Source: Nitrospira sp. (GTDB lineage: Bacteria; Nitrospirota; Nitrospiria; Nitrospirales; Nitrospiraceae). Taken from it: a stretch of 33,971 bases of DNA. Shown here piece by piece: positions 7,650 through 15,795 of the stretch. The translations under genes and the position numbers were made by a program. The stretch spans positions 1 to 33,971 of the forward strand of contig JACOEH010000052.1 of NCBI GenBank assembly GCA_024998685.1, given 5' to 3'. The notes under the pieces were generated by a model. It was not told the DNA's origin, did not search any database, and saw only the letters and a list, made by a program, of their open reading frames with translations. The number at the start of each line of letters is the position of its first letter. Within the stretch, counting starts at the first letter, position 1.

Positions 7650-9086
7650 GTGCAGGAATGCCGTCCGTTCCTCGTTCATGGCCAATGGAAGTCGGGCGAG
7701 CTCTCGGCTTCCGTTGTGGATCCGTTCACCGGAAAACTCGTCGCCCAAGTCACTCAAGCGACTGAATCTGATGTCGAGGAGGCCATCGCGTCCACATGTA
7801 GTGCAGCTGCGGCGATGGAGCAACTGCCGTCACATGCCAGATACAATATCCTCCAGCAGGTCGCCGCCCTCCTCTATCGGCGCCGAGATGAATTTGTCCA
7901 GGCCATCACGGCCGAGGCGGGCAAACCGATCACCGACGCGAAGCGGGAAGTCGGTCGGGCCATTCAAACCTTTACGGTGGCTGCTGAAGAAGCACGACGG
8001 ATTCCCGGAGAAGTTGTCCCGCTTGATTGGACTCCCGGCTTCGATACCCATCTCGGCATGCTTCGCCGTTTTCCGATCGGTCCGATTCTCGGCATCACTC
8101 CCTTCAACTTTCCGCTGAATCTTGTGGCGCACAAAGTGGCGCCTGCGCTCGCTTCCGGCAACCCGATTTTGATCAAGCCGGCTCCTCAGACACCGTTAAC
8201 GGCTCTCCTCCTTGGAGAGGTGGTCATGGAAGCGGGAATTCCTCAAGGCGGGCTCAATGTGGTGCCATGCGATAACATCCTCGCCGAACGGATGGTCGTC
8301 GATCCACGATTCAAATTGCTCAGTTTCACCGGGAGCGCGTCGGTAGGATGGATGTTGAAGGCAAAGTGCGGCAAGAAAAAGGTCACGCTTGAACTCGGAG
8401 GCAACGCCGGCGTGATCATCGAGCCCGATGCCGATCTTGAGCTTGCGGCCCAGCGTTGCGCCGCAGGTGGATTTGGGTATGCGGGCCAGACATGCATTTC
8501 GGTGCAGCGGGTCTTCGTGCATCATGCGGTCGCCGATGTGTTTACGACCAAGCTGCTCATGCACGTCGCTCGATTGAAAGTGGGAGACCCTGCCGACGAG
8601 ACGACGAGCATCGGCCCCCTCATCGATCAGGCAGCGGCTCAGCGGGTGGAGAATTGGATCGGTGAAGCCGTTGCGGATGGAGCGCGTGTGCTGTTGGGAG
8701 GGAAGCGGATGGGATCGCTTGTTGAAGCGACGGTGTTGTCGAATGTAACGCCTGAAATGAAAGTCTCCTGTAAGGAGGTGTTTGGACCGGTTGTCACCGT
8801 CACGCCGTATCGTCAGCTCAGCGAGGTCGTGGCGTTGCTCAATCAATCGGACTACGGATTACAGGCCGGCCTCTTCACACAGGACATCAACAAAATCTTT
8901 TACGCGTTTCGTCACCTGGAAGTCGGAGCCGTGTTGGCAAATGAAATTCCTACGTTCCGGGCCGACCATATGCCGTACGGCGGCGTGAAAGATTCGGGGT
9001 CGGGACGGGAGGGCGTTCGTGCTGCGATTGAAGACATGACGGAGCCGCGGATGCTGATCATGAATCTGAAGGACCCACCCGCGTAG
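7650..9086 (+). CDS. NAD(P)-dependent aldehyde dehydrogenase
   Basis: Oxidises an aldehyde to the carboxylate using NAD(P). The 478-residue length is normal for the family. Seen: FNFPLNLVAHKVAPALASG and IKPAPQTP of the cofactor-binding region, FTGSASVG, catalytic Glu248 in LELGGN and nucleophile Cys282 in GQTCIS, and the late KDSGSGREG segment. The overall pattern resembles lactaldehyde, succinate-semialdehyde or phosphonoacetaldehyde dehydrogenases. A GTG at 7650 is the likely start, about 35 bp after the zinc-ribbon gene. Because putrescine-forming genes follow, oxidation of an amine-derived aldehyde such as 4-aminobutanal is possible, but no amine oxidase or aminotransferase is seen, so substrate remains open. 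Confidence 0.92.
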   Translation: MQECRPFLVHGQWKSGELSASVVDPFTGKLVAQVTQATESDVEEAIASTCSAAAAMEQLPSHARYNILQQVAALLYRRRDEFVQAITAEAGKPITDAKREVGRAIQTFTVAAEEARRIPGEVVPLDWTPGFDTHLGMLRRFPIGPILGITPFNFPLNLVAHKVAPALASGNPILIKPAPQTPLTALLLGEVVMEAGIPQGGLNVVPCDNILAERMVVDPRFKLLSFTGSASVGWMLKAKCGKKKVTLELGGNAGVIIEPDADLELAAQRCAAGGFGYAGQTCISVQRVFVHHAVADVFTTKLLMHVARLKVGDPADETTSIGPLIDQAAAQRVENWIGEAVADGARVLLGGKRMGSLVEATVLSNVTPEMKVSCKEVFGPVVTVTPYRQLSEVVALLNQSDYGLQAGLFTQDINKIFYAFRHLEVGAVLANEIPTFRADHMPYGGVKDSGSGREGVRAAIEDMTEPRMLIMNLKDPPA

Positions 9087-9260
9087 CCGAAAAAAGTGTT
9101 TAGAAGATATTGCGAAGCCGGTCCAATCTTGCTACAACAAGCGCCCGATACTATTGTTGATCTGGTCCAATGTGTTTGTCCGGCTGACCGCTCTGGGACA
9201 CGTCACGAAACAACTTCCGAACAACCAGACAGGCCGATTACCAGAGGAAAGGGAAAATGA

Positions 9261-9830
9261 ATGGTACCTACGCATATGTTTTTAACGAGAGGAGTGGGAG
9301 TCCACAAAGAAAAGCTGGCCTCCTTCGAAGAGGCGTTGCGCAGCGCCGGTGTGGCCTATTGCAACCTCGTCAGCGTATCATCCATCCTTCCTCCTCATTG
9401 TAAGATCATCCCTCGAAAGCGCGGAGAGAAGCTGGTGAAACCGGGTGAAATCACGTTTTGCGTCATGGCGCGTTCGGAAACAAATGAGCGGAACCGGCTC
9501 ATATCGGCGTCGGTCGGTTTGGCGAAACCCACAGACCACGGCACCTATGGCTATCTATCGGAACACCATGCTCATGGTGAAACAGATGAGGAGACCGGAG
9601 AGTATACGGAAGATCTCGCAGCGCAGATGCTCGCCACGACCTTAGGTGTCGAATTCGACCCGAACGTGGCCTGGAAAGAGCGCGAGCAGGTCTTTAAGAT
9701 GGGCGGAAAAATCGTGAGAACCCTGAATATCACCCAATCGGCCGTCGGCAAGAAGGGTAAGTGGACGACGGTCATCGCACTGGCGGTCTTCATCCCGCCG
9801 GAGAATGTGCCCACCCGTTCTCGCAAGTAG
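9261..9830 (+). CDS. Pyruvoyl-dependent arginine decarboxylase
   Basis: Converts L-arginine to agmatine plus CO2. The enzyme is made as a proenzyme that cuts itself between two serines, leaving a pyruvoyl cofactor instead of PLP. Seen: the self-cleavage region [11 protein letters not shown] with Ser40-Ser41 as the expected cut site, followed by the family's [10 protein letters not shown] and the [12 protein letters not shown] helix; 189 residues is in the family range. This archaeal-type enzyme also occurs in some bacteria. A strong purine-rich ribosome site (AGAGGAAAGGG) precedes the ATG at 9261. The 174-bp gap upstream may hold its own promoter. Agmatinase follows 66 bp later, giving a two-step arginine to putrescine route. 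Confidence 0.92.
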   Translation: MVPTHMFLTRGVGVHKEKLASFEEALRSAGVAYCNLVSVSSILPPHCKIIPRKRGEKLVKPGEITFCVMARSETNERNRLISASVGLAKPTDHGTYGYLSEHHAHGETDEETGEYTEDLAAQMLATTLGVEFDPNVAWKEREQVFKMGGKIVRTLNITQSAVGKKGKWTTVIALAVFIPPENVPTRSRK

Positions 9831-9896
9831 AGGTTTGCCGGTCTTGACTGTCGTCATATCTTCTCAGCCGTCGGTTTCATCAATAGAAGAACGCCC

Positions 9897-10829
9897 ATGA
9901 CGCTTCCAGCCGGTTGGGAGGGGCCTGACCACAATTTTCTGGGAATCGACGAGCCCTGGTGTCATCCGGACCAGGCGGGTGTCTACGTCTTACCGGCCCC
10001 CTACGAACACACCTCCAGTTATATTCGCGGGTCAGATCATGGCCCATCCGCCATCTTGGAAGCATCTTGCCAGGTTGAATTCTACGACGAGCAACTCGGG
10101 TGTGAACCGTTTCGAGAATGGGGCGGGATCGCGACGGCTTCACCCTTGGATCTCAAGGGGGATGTCGACCGTGCAGCAGTCGACGCCATCGAAGCGTTTG
10201 TCTCCCCCCACGTAGGAACCGGACGATTTCTCATCACGCTCACAGGCGAACACACCGGGGCATTGGGAGCGATCCGAGCCCATGCGAAACGATATCCGCA
10301 GATGACGGTTGTGCAGATCGATGCCCATGGAGATCTTCGGGAGGCCTACCAAGGCAATCCGTTCAGCCATGCCAGTGTTATGGCGCGGGTGGTGGAGGAC
10401 GGCTTACACTTGGTGCAAGTGGGTATTCGGTCGATCAGCTCTGAAGAGGTCGCTCGTATCGACGCCACAACCCGCATCAAGACATTCTTTGCGTCGACCA
10501 TTCTCGATCCATCCGGCCCATACGAAGGCAAAGCGTCGAACTGGATACCGGACGTGGTTGCGGCCTGTCGAACGCCCGTGTACCTGACCTTCGACTGCGA
10601 TGGGTTGGATGCGTCAATCGTTCCCGCCTTGGGCACACCCGAGCCGGGTGGACTCGGATGGTACGACACTCTCAATCTCATCACGGTTTTAGCCAACGGG
10701 CCCGGTATCGTCGGTATGGATATCAGTGAGATCGCCCCCATCGAAGGATTCGTGGCGCCGCAATTTTCCATCGCGCGGTTGATCTATCGTATACTCGGTC
10801 GTGTCCGGGCAGGCCGTCGCGTGCATTAA
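9897..10829 (+). CDS. speB: Agmatinase (ureohydrolase family)
   Basis: Di-manganese hydrolase predicted to split agmatine into putrescine and urea. Seen: 310 residues; metal-binding motifs GEHT (about residue 118), DAHGDL (about 142), the SHAS segment, and DCDGLDAS (about 230), all in the ureohydrolase order. Two small departures from consensus are visible: GEHT in place of the common GGDHS and Ala in place of Pro in the last motif (usually DxDxxDP). Agmatine specificity rather than arginase or formimidoglutamase activity is inferred from the decarboxylase gene directly upstream. Urea released here would not be usable by the urease alpha subunit in this window, because that gene is broken. 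Confidence 0.9.
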   Translation: MTLPAGWEGPDHNFLGIDEPWCHPDQAGVYVLPAPYEHTSSYIRGSDHGPSAILEASCQVEFYDEQLGCEPFREWGGIATASPLDLKGDVDRAAVDAIEAFVSPHVGTGRFLITLTGEHTGALGAIRAHAKRYPQMTVVQIDAHGDLREAYQGNPFSHASVMARVVEDGLHLVQVGIRSISSEEVARIDATTRIKTFFASTILDPSGPYEGKASNWIPDVVAACRTPVYLTFDCDGLDASIVPALGTPEPGGLGWYDTLNLITVLANGPGIVGMDISEIAPIEGFVAPQFSIARLIYRILGRVRAGRRVH

Positions 10830-10862
10830 CAGTCGGCATCACCGTCCATCGCCTATCTTGAC

Positions 10863-11609
10863 GTGGCGCAAACCATTCGCATCAATAAGTTCTTCACAGA
10901 GCATGGGATCTGTTCCCGGCGCGAGGCCGACCGTTTAATCGAATCGGGCGTCATCACGATCAACGGCCGAGCGGCCAAACTCGGCGACCAGGTAACGTCC
11001 AGTGACGTCATTGCCCGCGAGGGTCGTGTGATTTCTTGGGGCAAAGCGAATCTCTATATCAAGTATCATAAGCCGGTCGGCGTCACGACCACGAGTGAAT
11101 CGCATATCCCTCGGAATATTATTGGTGAGATCGGGCATCCGGAGCGGATTTTTCCGATCGGGCGGTTGGACAAGGATTCATCCGGCCTGATTTTACTCAC
11201 GAACGACGGCGACATCGTCAACGAGATTCTCCGTGCCGAATTCGGACATGAACGAGAGTACCTCGTGCAGGTCCATCGTCCGTTCGACCAATCTTTTTTG
11301 GATCATATGTCCCGGGGCGTGGTTATTCTTGGACGCAAGACGAAGCCCTGTCGGACATTGCGCGCCGGGCGTGATCAGTTTCGTATTATTCTAACGGAGG
11401 GACGGAACCGACAGATCAGGCGTATGTGCCGGGAGCTTGGCTATCGAGTAACCAAGTTGCACCGGACGAGGATCATGCACATTACCGACGAAGGACTATG
11501 CGCCGGCGAATGGAAAGAACTTACGAGTCAGGAGCGCGAACAACTCATGCAAGCCGTGGGGCGGGATCACGCAGGATGGATCGTATCGTGCAGTCGTGAA
11601 CGGCGTTAG
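10863..11609 (+). CDS. rluF: RsuA/RluF-type 23S rRNA pseudouridine synthase
   Basis: Isomerises a specific uridine in rRNA (or tRNA) to pseudouridine. Seen: an N-terminal S4 RNA-binding domain (RINKFFTEHGICSRREADRLI, then ITINGRAA) and the catalytic domain with the nucleophile Asp103 in GRLDKDSSGLILLTNDG, plus the late RNRQIRRMCRELGY motif. The match is closest to RluF/YjbC rather than RsuA by eye, so the symbol is tentative. The start is a GTG 33 bp after agmatinase. Its TAG stop overlaps the convergent NhaR-like gene's stop by 4 bp, so the two genes meet tail to tail with no room for a terminator. Confidence 0.88.
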   Translation: MAQTIRINKFFTEHGICSRREADRLIESGVITINGRAAKLGDQVTSSDVIAREGRVISWGKANLYIKYHKPVGVTTTSESHIPRNIIGEIGHPERIFPIGRLDKDSSGLILLTNDGDIVNEILRAEFGHEREYLVQVHRPFDQSFLDHMSRGVVILGRKTKPCRTLRAGRDQFRIILTEGRNRQIRRMCRELGYRVTKLHRTRIMHITDEGLCAGEWKELTSQEREQLMQAVGRDHAGWIVSCSRERR

Positions 11610-12505
11610 CCAAGCAGCTCTTGCCGGGCAGTCCGGACGAGAGTAAGGACGACAGGATGCTTCAGTCGTCGCTCTGCAGTGATGGCGTAGAAATGCTGTG
11701 TGAGAGTCTCCAACTGTCCGACTAGTTGGACACGGTATTGGCGGCAGATCTCTTTCTCGATCACCGACACGCCGGGGAAGATCCCATGCCCGTCCTGTCC
11801 GAACGCTTTCAATGTCGCACTGTCGTCGAACTCACCCACAATATTCGGATGCAGCCCATGGTTGACCAGCCATTGGTCGAGCAGCCGCCGAAGCGCGGCA
11901 TTCGGTGTCGGGAGGAGCAGAGGGGCGCCGCTTAACGACTGCGGAAATCCTCGACGATATTGTGCTGCCAACTTGGCCGTCGCAAACAGCGTCACTCCCG
12001 ATTCGCCCAAGGGATGGCTGTAGGTGTGTTCCTTGATGCTTGATGGGGCGGGTGTGTCGGCGATCACCAGATCCAATCGATGGGCCGTCAGGTCGGTCAG
12101 CAGTTGGCTAAGCTTGTCTTCCTGGCAGATTAACCGCGTCGGCCGATACAGCTTCAAAGCCGATTTGAGGAGCTGAGTCGCCAGCGGTTTCGGCACTGCG
12201 TCCGCAATGCCGACGACCAGCCGCGTCGGATGTCCATTGCCCTGCCCCTTCACGGTGCTCATCAGCTCTTGACCGGTCGCGAAGATGTCCTCCGCGTACT
12301 TGAACACGAGCTGGCCCATCTCCGTCAGGGCCAGGCGGCGGCCGGTTCGTATGAATAACTTTTCTCCCAGCGTATTTTCCAAGAGGTGGATCTGTCCGCT
12401 GATCGTGGGTTGCGCCAGACGGAGTTCTTCGCAGGCTTTCGTCACGGTCCCGTGTTTGGCGACGCACCAGAAATACAGCAGGTGGTGATAGTTCAGCCAA
12501 TCCAT
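11606..12505 (-). CDS. nhaR: LysR-family regulator, NhaR-like
   Basis: Transcription factor with an N-terminal winged helix-turn-helix (MDWLNYHHLLYFWCVAKHG, then LAQPTISGQIHLLE as recognition helix, residues about 1-65) and a C-terminal periplasmic-binding-protein-like effector domain. The start HHLLYFW..AKHGTVTKA is characteristic of NhaR, which in enterics senses Na+ and activates antiporter genes. The ATG at 12505 gives the usual NhaR N-terminus; the frame extends 20 residues upstream but those are not family-like. No nhaA is present; instead it is divergent from three TolC-like genes, with a T-N11-A dyad between them, so it probably controls that export cassette and itself. Ligand unknown. 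Confidence 0.88.
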   Translation of the reverse strand: MDWLNYHHLLYFWCVAKHGTVTKACEELRLAQPTISGQIHLLENTLGEKLFIRTGRRLALTEMGQLVFKYAEDIFATGQELMSTVKGQGNGHPTRLVVGIADAVPKPLATQLLKSALKLYRPTRLICQEDKLSQLLTDLTAHRLDLVIADTPAPSSIKEHTYSHPLGESGVTLFATAKLAAQYRRGFPQSLSGAPLLLPTPNAALRRLLDQWLVNHGLHPNIVGEFDDSATLKAFGQDGHGIFPGVSVIEKEICRQYRVQLVGQLETLTQHFYAITAERRLKHPVVLTLVRTARQELLG

Positions 12506-12542
12506 AATGGTCCTCGGTCTCGAATGAGGGAAGACACTATAC

Positions 12543-12557
12543 ATCGGATTAGCCGAT
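12543..12557. promoter_or_regulatory. Candidate LysR-type operator (T-N11-A dyad)
   Basis: A perfect inverted repeat, ATCGG-ATTAG-CCGAT, fits the LysR consensus T-N11-A (T at 12544, A at 12556). It lies 38-52 bp upstream of the NhaR-like start and about 90 bp upstream of the first TolC gene, the normal place for a shared LysR regulator site in a divergent promoter region. Binding is inferred. Confidence 0.5.
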
Positions 12558-12648
12558 AACTCCAATCCGTTTTATCTATTTTCAAAAATCAACGCGAGGT
12601 TGCTACTGTGAGCGCCGTCCGCCACCCGATGTGAAAGGAGCATCCCGC

Positions 12649-14199
12649 ATGATCGCTCTGGTATTGGCCGTTGTGACTCTCCTGCCAATGACCGCACTGG
12701 CGGAACCGGTGATCGACTCGCGTGCCGTGCAGGCTCAGTCGACTCGCACCGCACCCCTCACCATCGGAGAAGTGCTGGCTCGCATCGAGTTGACGCATCC
12801 GCTGCTTCGGGCGATGGGAGCCGAGCGATCGAAGGCCCGGGCGAAGATCTTGAAGGCGCTGGGGGCCTGGGAACCAATGGTCAAGAACTATACACAGACC
12901 GAACGTTATACCACGTGGAATCTCACGACGGCTTTCGACATTCCGAGTCAACATACGGCGGGATATGCCGACAGCACGATCCAGGCCGGGCATCCCTGGG
13001 GTTTCACGGTCGAAGGCGGGCTCCGCAGCGGCTTCGGGGATCGCGGCAACGCCAGAATTGCTTTTCCCCCTGATGTACTGGCCGGCTATCCTCAGCAGCA
13101 TTTCTACTACGGCGGGTCGTTCCATCTACTTCGAGGCTTCATGGTCAATGAGGAGAACGCCCAGTTTCAACAGGCCGAACTCGCGGGGCCGCAGGCGGAG
13201 ATTAAAGTGGCGCAGAAGCGACAAGATCTCTACCTGGCCGGGGCGGTGCAGTACTGGGATTGGCAGGTCGCGGTCAAACAAGCCGAGATCGTGAAGCGCG
13301 CCTTAGCCGTTGCCGAAGAGCGCTTGGTCCTGGTCGAAGGGTTGGCCAAAGGCGGGAAGTCCGCGCCGCTCGATGTCGTCGAGGTGAACCAAGAGGTTCA
13401 GAAGCGGCGACAGGCTGCGATCACCGCGCAACGGAAGGTGGAGTATGAGCAGTACAAGCTGTCACTCTTTCTCTGGGAGAACGGCGAGCCGGTGACGCCG
13501 AGACCGGAATGGGCGCCGGAATTCCAAGGCGAAACGCCGCTCCCGACCAACGACGAGGTCGCGGCCTATAAAGTAGAGGCGAAAGAAGCACGGCCAGAAG
13601 TGCAAGACATCTACATCGAAGCCAAGATCAACAATATCGACATCAAGCTCGCCAAGAACAAACTGCTCCCGATGTTGGATCTTGAGGGGGGGCCGACCAA
13701 AGGCGTCGCGGACTGGATTGTGGGGATCGGGTATCGGGTCGGCCTGCACAGTGAGATGCCGCTGTTCCAGCGGGAAGCGCGTGGGAAGGTCATGGCCGCG
13801 GAAGTGAGCCAGCAACAATTGGCGTTGAAACAGCTATATATCGAGCAACAAGTCAGCTTCGACGTGGATAACTGGCTCTCGGCCCAAGTGCGCGCCAGAG
13901 ATCGGGTGACGGCGGCGACGGAAGCCCTGCGGTTGGCCAAGACATTGGAGGAAGGTGAGCGTACGAGATTTAACATCGGGGCCACCACCGTGTTATTCGT
14001 GAACATCCGTGAGCGCCACGTGGTGGAGCAGGCGTACCAGCTGTATCGGGCGCAGGCCGACTACGCCGTGTCCAAAGGAGGGATGTTGTGGGCCAGGGGA
14101 GCATTGTCGAAGCCGTGGGCCGAAAGCGAGTTGAGCAAGTACGGGAACCAGCTGACGGCGGCGGGCATGAACGGTTACAAACAACCGGGCCGGGATTAA
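12649..14199 (+). CDS. TolC-like outer-membrane efflux protein, paralogue 1
   Basis: Outer-membrane channel of the OEP/TolC family, which joins an inner-membrane pump through an adaptor. Seen: 516 residues, a signal peptide (LVLAVVTLLPMTALA), then two OEP repeats rich in long amphipathic helices with the recurrent DLYLAGAVQYWDWQVAVKQ and EYEQYKLSLFLWE stretches, and the tail ending PGRD. The ATG at 12649 has AAGGAG nine bases upstream and starts directly at the signal peptide. It is the first of three tandem paralogues followed by an ABC protein and HlyD adaptor. The three share near-identical helical segments but differ in the region after the signal (about residues 75-160), which likely forms barrel or loop parts. 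Substrate unknown. Confidence 0.9.
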   Translation: MIALVLAVVTLLPMTALAEPVIDSRAVQAQSTRTAPLTIGEVLARIELTHPLLRAMGAERSKARAKILKALGAWEPMVKNYTQTERYTTWNLTTAFDIPSQHTAGYADSTIQAGHPWGFTVEGGLRSGFGDRGNARIAFPPDVLAGYPQQHFYYGGSFHLLRGFMVNEENAQFQQAELAGPQAEIKVAQKRQDLYLAGAVQYWDWQVAVKQAEIVKRALAVAEERLVLVEGLAKGGKSAPLDVVEVNQEVQKRRQAAITAQRKVEYEQYKLSLFLWENGEPVTPRPEWAPEFQGETPLPTNDEVAAYKVEAKEARPEVQDIYIEAKINNIDIKLAKNKLLPMLDLEGGPTKGVADWIVGIGYRVGLHSEMPLFQREARGKVMAAEVSQQQLALKQLYIEQQVSFDVDNWLSAQVRARDRVTAATEALRLAKTLEEGERTRFNIGATTVLFVNIRERHVVEQAYQLYRAQADYAVSKGGMLWARGALSKPWAESELSKYGNQLTAAGMNGYKQPGRD

Positions 14200-14222
14200 T
14201 CCGGAACAAGGAGCATCCTTCG

Positions 14223-15770
14223 ATGGCCGCTCTATTACTCGTGATTCTAATCTTGCTTCCCGTGGCGACAGGGGCGGAACCGGTGCACGATTCCAGCGCA
14301 TTGAAGGCGCAGTCCGAACGCACCGAGCCCCTGACCATCGGCGAAGTGCTTGCCCGTATTGAGTTGACGCATCCGTTGCTTCGGGCGACCGGAGTTGAAC
14401 GGATGGAGGCCCGCGCGAAGATCCTGAAAGCGCTCGGCGCGTGGGAACCGACGTTCAAGAACAGGACAGAGGCCGATCGGTATCAGTCTTGGAATTTCCT
14501 AGCCTTCGTTAATACGACTACGGGGGGATTTAACGACAGCACGATCGCGATGGGGCATCCCTGGGGCTTCACGGTCGAAGGCGGGATCCGCAATGGTTTT
14601 GGGGATCGCACCAACGAAGGTGCCCATGCTCTTCTCGCGAATGATGGACTGCTCTTTTGGCATAACCAGCAAATGATCGTCGGTGGGTCGGCCCACCTGC
14701 TGCGCGGCTTCATGATGAACGAGGAATACGCCGACTTCCAGAAGGCCGAACTCGCGGGGCCGCAGGCGGAGATCGCGGTGGCGCAGAAACGGCAAGACCT
14801 CTATCTCGCCGGCGCCGTGCAGTACTGGGATTGGCAAGTGGCTGTGAAGCAGAACGACGTGCAGCAGCGGACTCTGGCCGTGGCCGAAGAACGGTACACG
14901 CAGATCGAGGGCCAGGCGAAAAGGGGACTGTCCTCGCCGCTCGATGTGATTGAAGCCACTCAAGAAGTGCAGCGACGGCGAGAGGCCGCCATCGCCGCCC
15001 AGCGGAAGGTGGAGTATGAGCAGTACAAACTGTCCCTCTTTCTCTGGGAGAGCGGCGAGCCGGTAACGCCGCGACCGGAATGGGCACCGGAATTCCAAGG
15101 AGAAACGCCGCTCCCGACCAAGGAGGAGGTCGCGGCCTATAAAGTGGAGGCTAAAGAGGATCGGCCGGAAGTGCGGGAGCTCTACATCGACGCCAAGCTG
15201 AACAATATCGACATCAAGCTCGCCAAGAATTACCTGCTCCCAAAGTTCGATTTTCGGGGGGGGCAAATGGATGCCGGCTCGGACTGGAATGTGGGAATCG
15301 GGTATCGGATGGAATCGTTTTTTGCGATGCCGCTGTTCCAGCGGGAAGGGCGTGGGAAGGTCATGTATGCGGAAGCGGACCAGCAACAATTGGCCTGGAA
15401 ACAGCTGTACACCGAGCAACAAGTCAGCGTCGACGTGGACAATTGGCTCTCGGCCCAAGTGCGCGCCAGAGATCGGGTGACGGCGGCGACGGAAGCGCTG
15501 CGGTTGGCTAAGACGCTGGAGGAGGGAGAACGGACCCGATTCAATATGGGCGCGACCACCGTCCTCTTTGTGAACGTCCGTGAACGCAACGTGGTGGCAG
15601 CAGCGTACGAGCTGTATCGTGCGCAAGCCGACTACGCCGTGTCGCGTGGAGGCATGTTGTGGGCCAGGGGTGCATTGTCGAAGCCCTGGCCCCAAAGCGA
15701 GTTGGCCAAGTACGGGAACCCGTTGACGGCGGCGGGCATGGACGGCTTCAAACGACCGGGACGCGATTAA
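14223..15770 (+). CDS. TolC-like outer-membrane efflux protein, paralogue 2
   Basis: Second member of the tandem OEP set, 515 residues, with a signal peptide (ALLLVILILLPVATGA) and the same two-repeat helical layout. It is most like paralogue 1: long stretches such as DNWLSAQVRARDRVTAATEALRLAK are identical. The frame is open back to 14088, but the ATG at 14223 is preceded by AAGGAG and the GAGCATCC leader found before all three genes, and starts at the signal peptide. It follows paralogue 1 by only 23 bp. The closeness of copies 1 and 2 points to a more recent duplication than that producing copy 3. A long open frame on the opposite strand is a composition artefact. Confidence 0.9.
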   Translation: MAALLLVILILLPVATGAEPVHDSSALKAQSERTEPLTIGEVLARIELTHPLLRATGVERMEARAKILKALGAWEPTFKNRTEADRYQSWNFLAFVNTTTGGFNDSTIAMGHPWGFTVEGGIRNGFGDRTNEGAHALLANDGLLFWHNQQMIVGGSAHLLRGFMMNEEYADFQKAELAGPQAEIAVAQKRQDLYLAGAVQYWDWQVAVKQNDVQQRTLAVAEERYTQIEGQAKRGLSSPLDVIEATQEVQRRREAAIAAQRKVEYEQYKLSLFLWESGEPVTPRPEWAPEFQGETPLPTKEEVAAYKVEAKEDRPEVRELYIDAKLNNIDIKLAKNYLLPKFDFRGGQMDAGSDWNVGIGYRMESFFAMPLFQREGRGKVMYAEADQQQLAWKQLYTEQQVSVDVDNWLSAQVRARDRVTAATEALRLAKTLEEGERTRFNMGATTVLFVNVRERNVVAAAYELYRAQADYAVSRGGMLWARGALSKPWPQSELAKYGNPLTAAGMDGFKRPGRD

Positions 15771-15795
15771 TTCAGCAATATAGGAGCATCCTCCA

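Noticed and set aside
9897-10829. A urea loop from agmatinase to the urease in the same window
   Set aside because: Attractive, but ureC here is frameshifted and truncated and no other urease gene is present.
14499-15695. 398-residue open frame on the minus strand opposite TolC paralogue 2
   Set aside because: It mirrors the codon pattern of a well-supported TolC gene, is rich in His/Arg/Pro/Leu as antisense frames are, and shows no motif or ribosome site.
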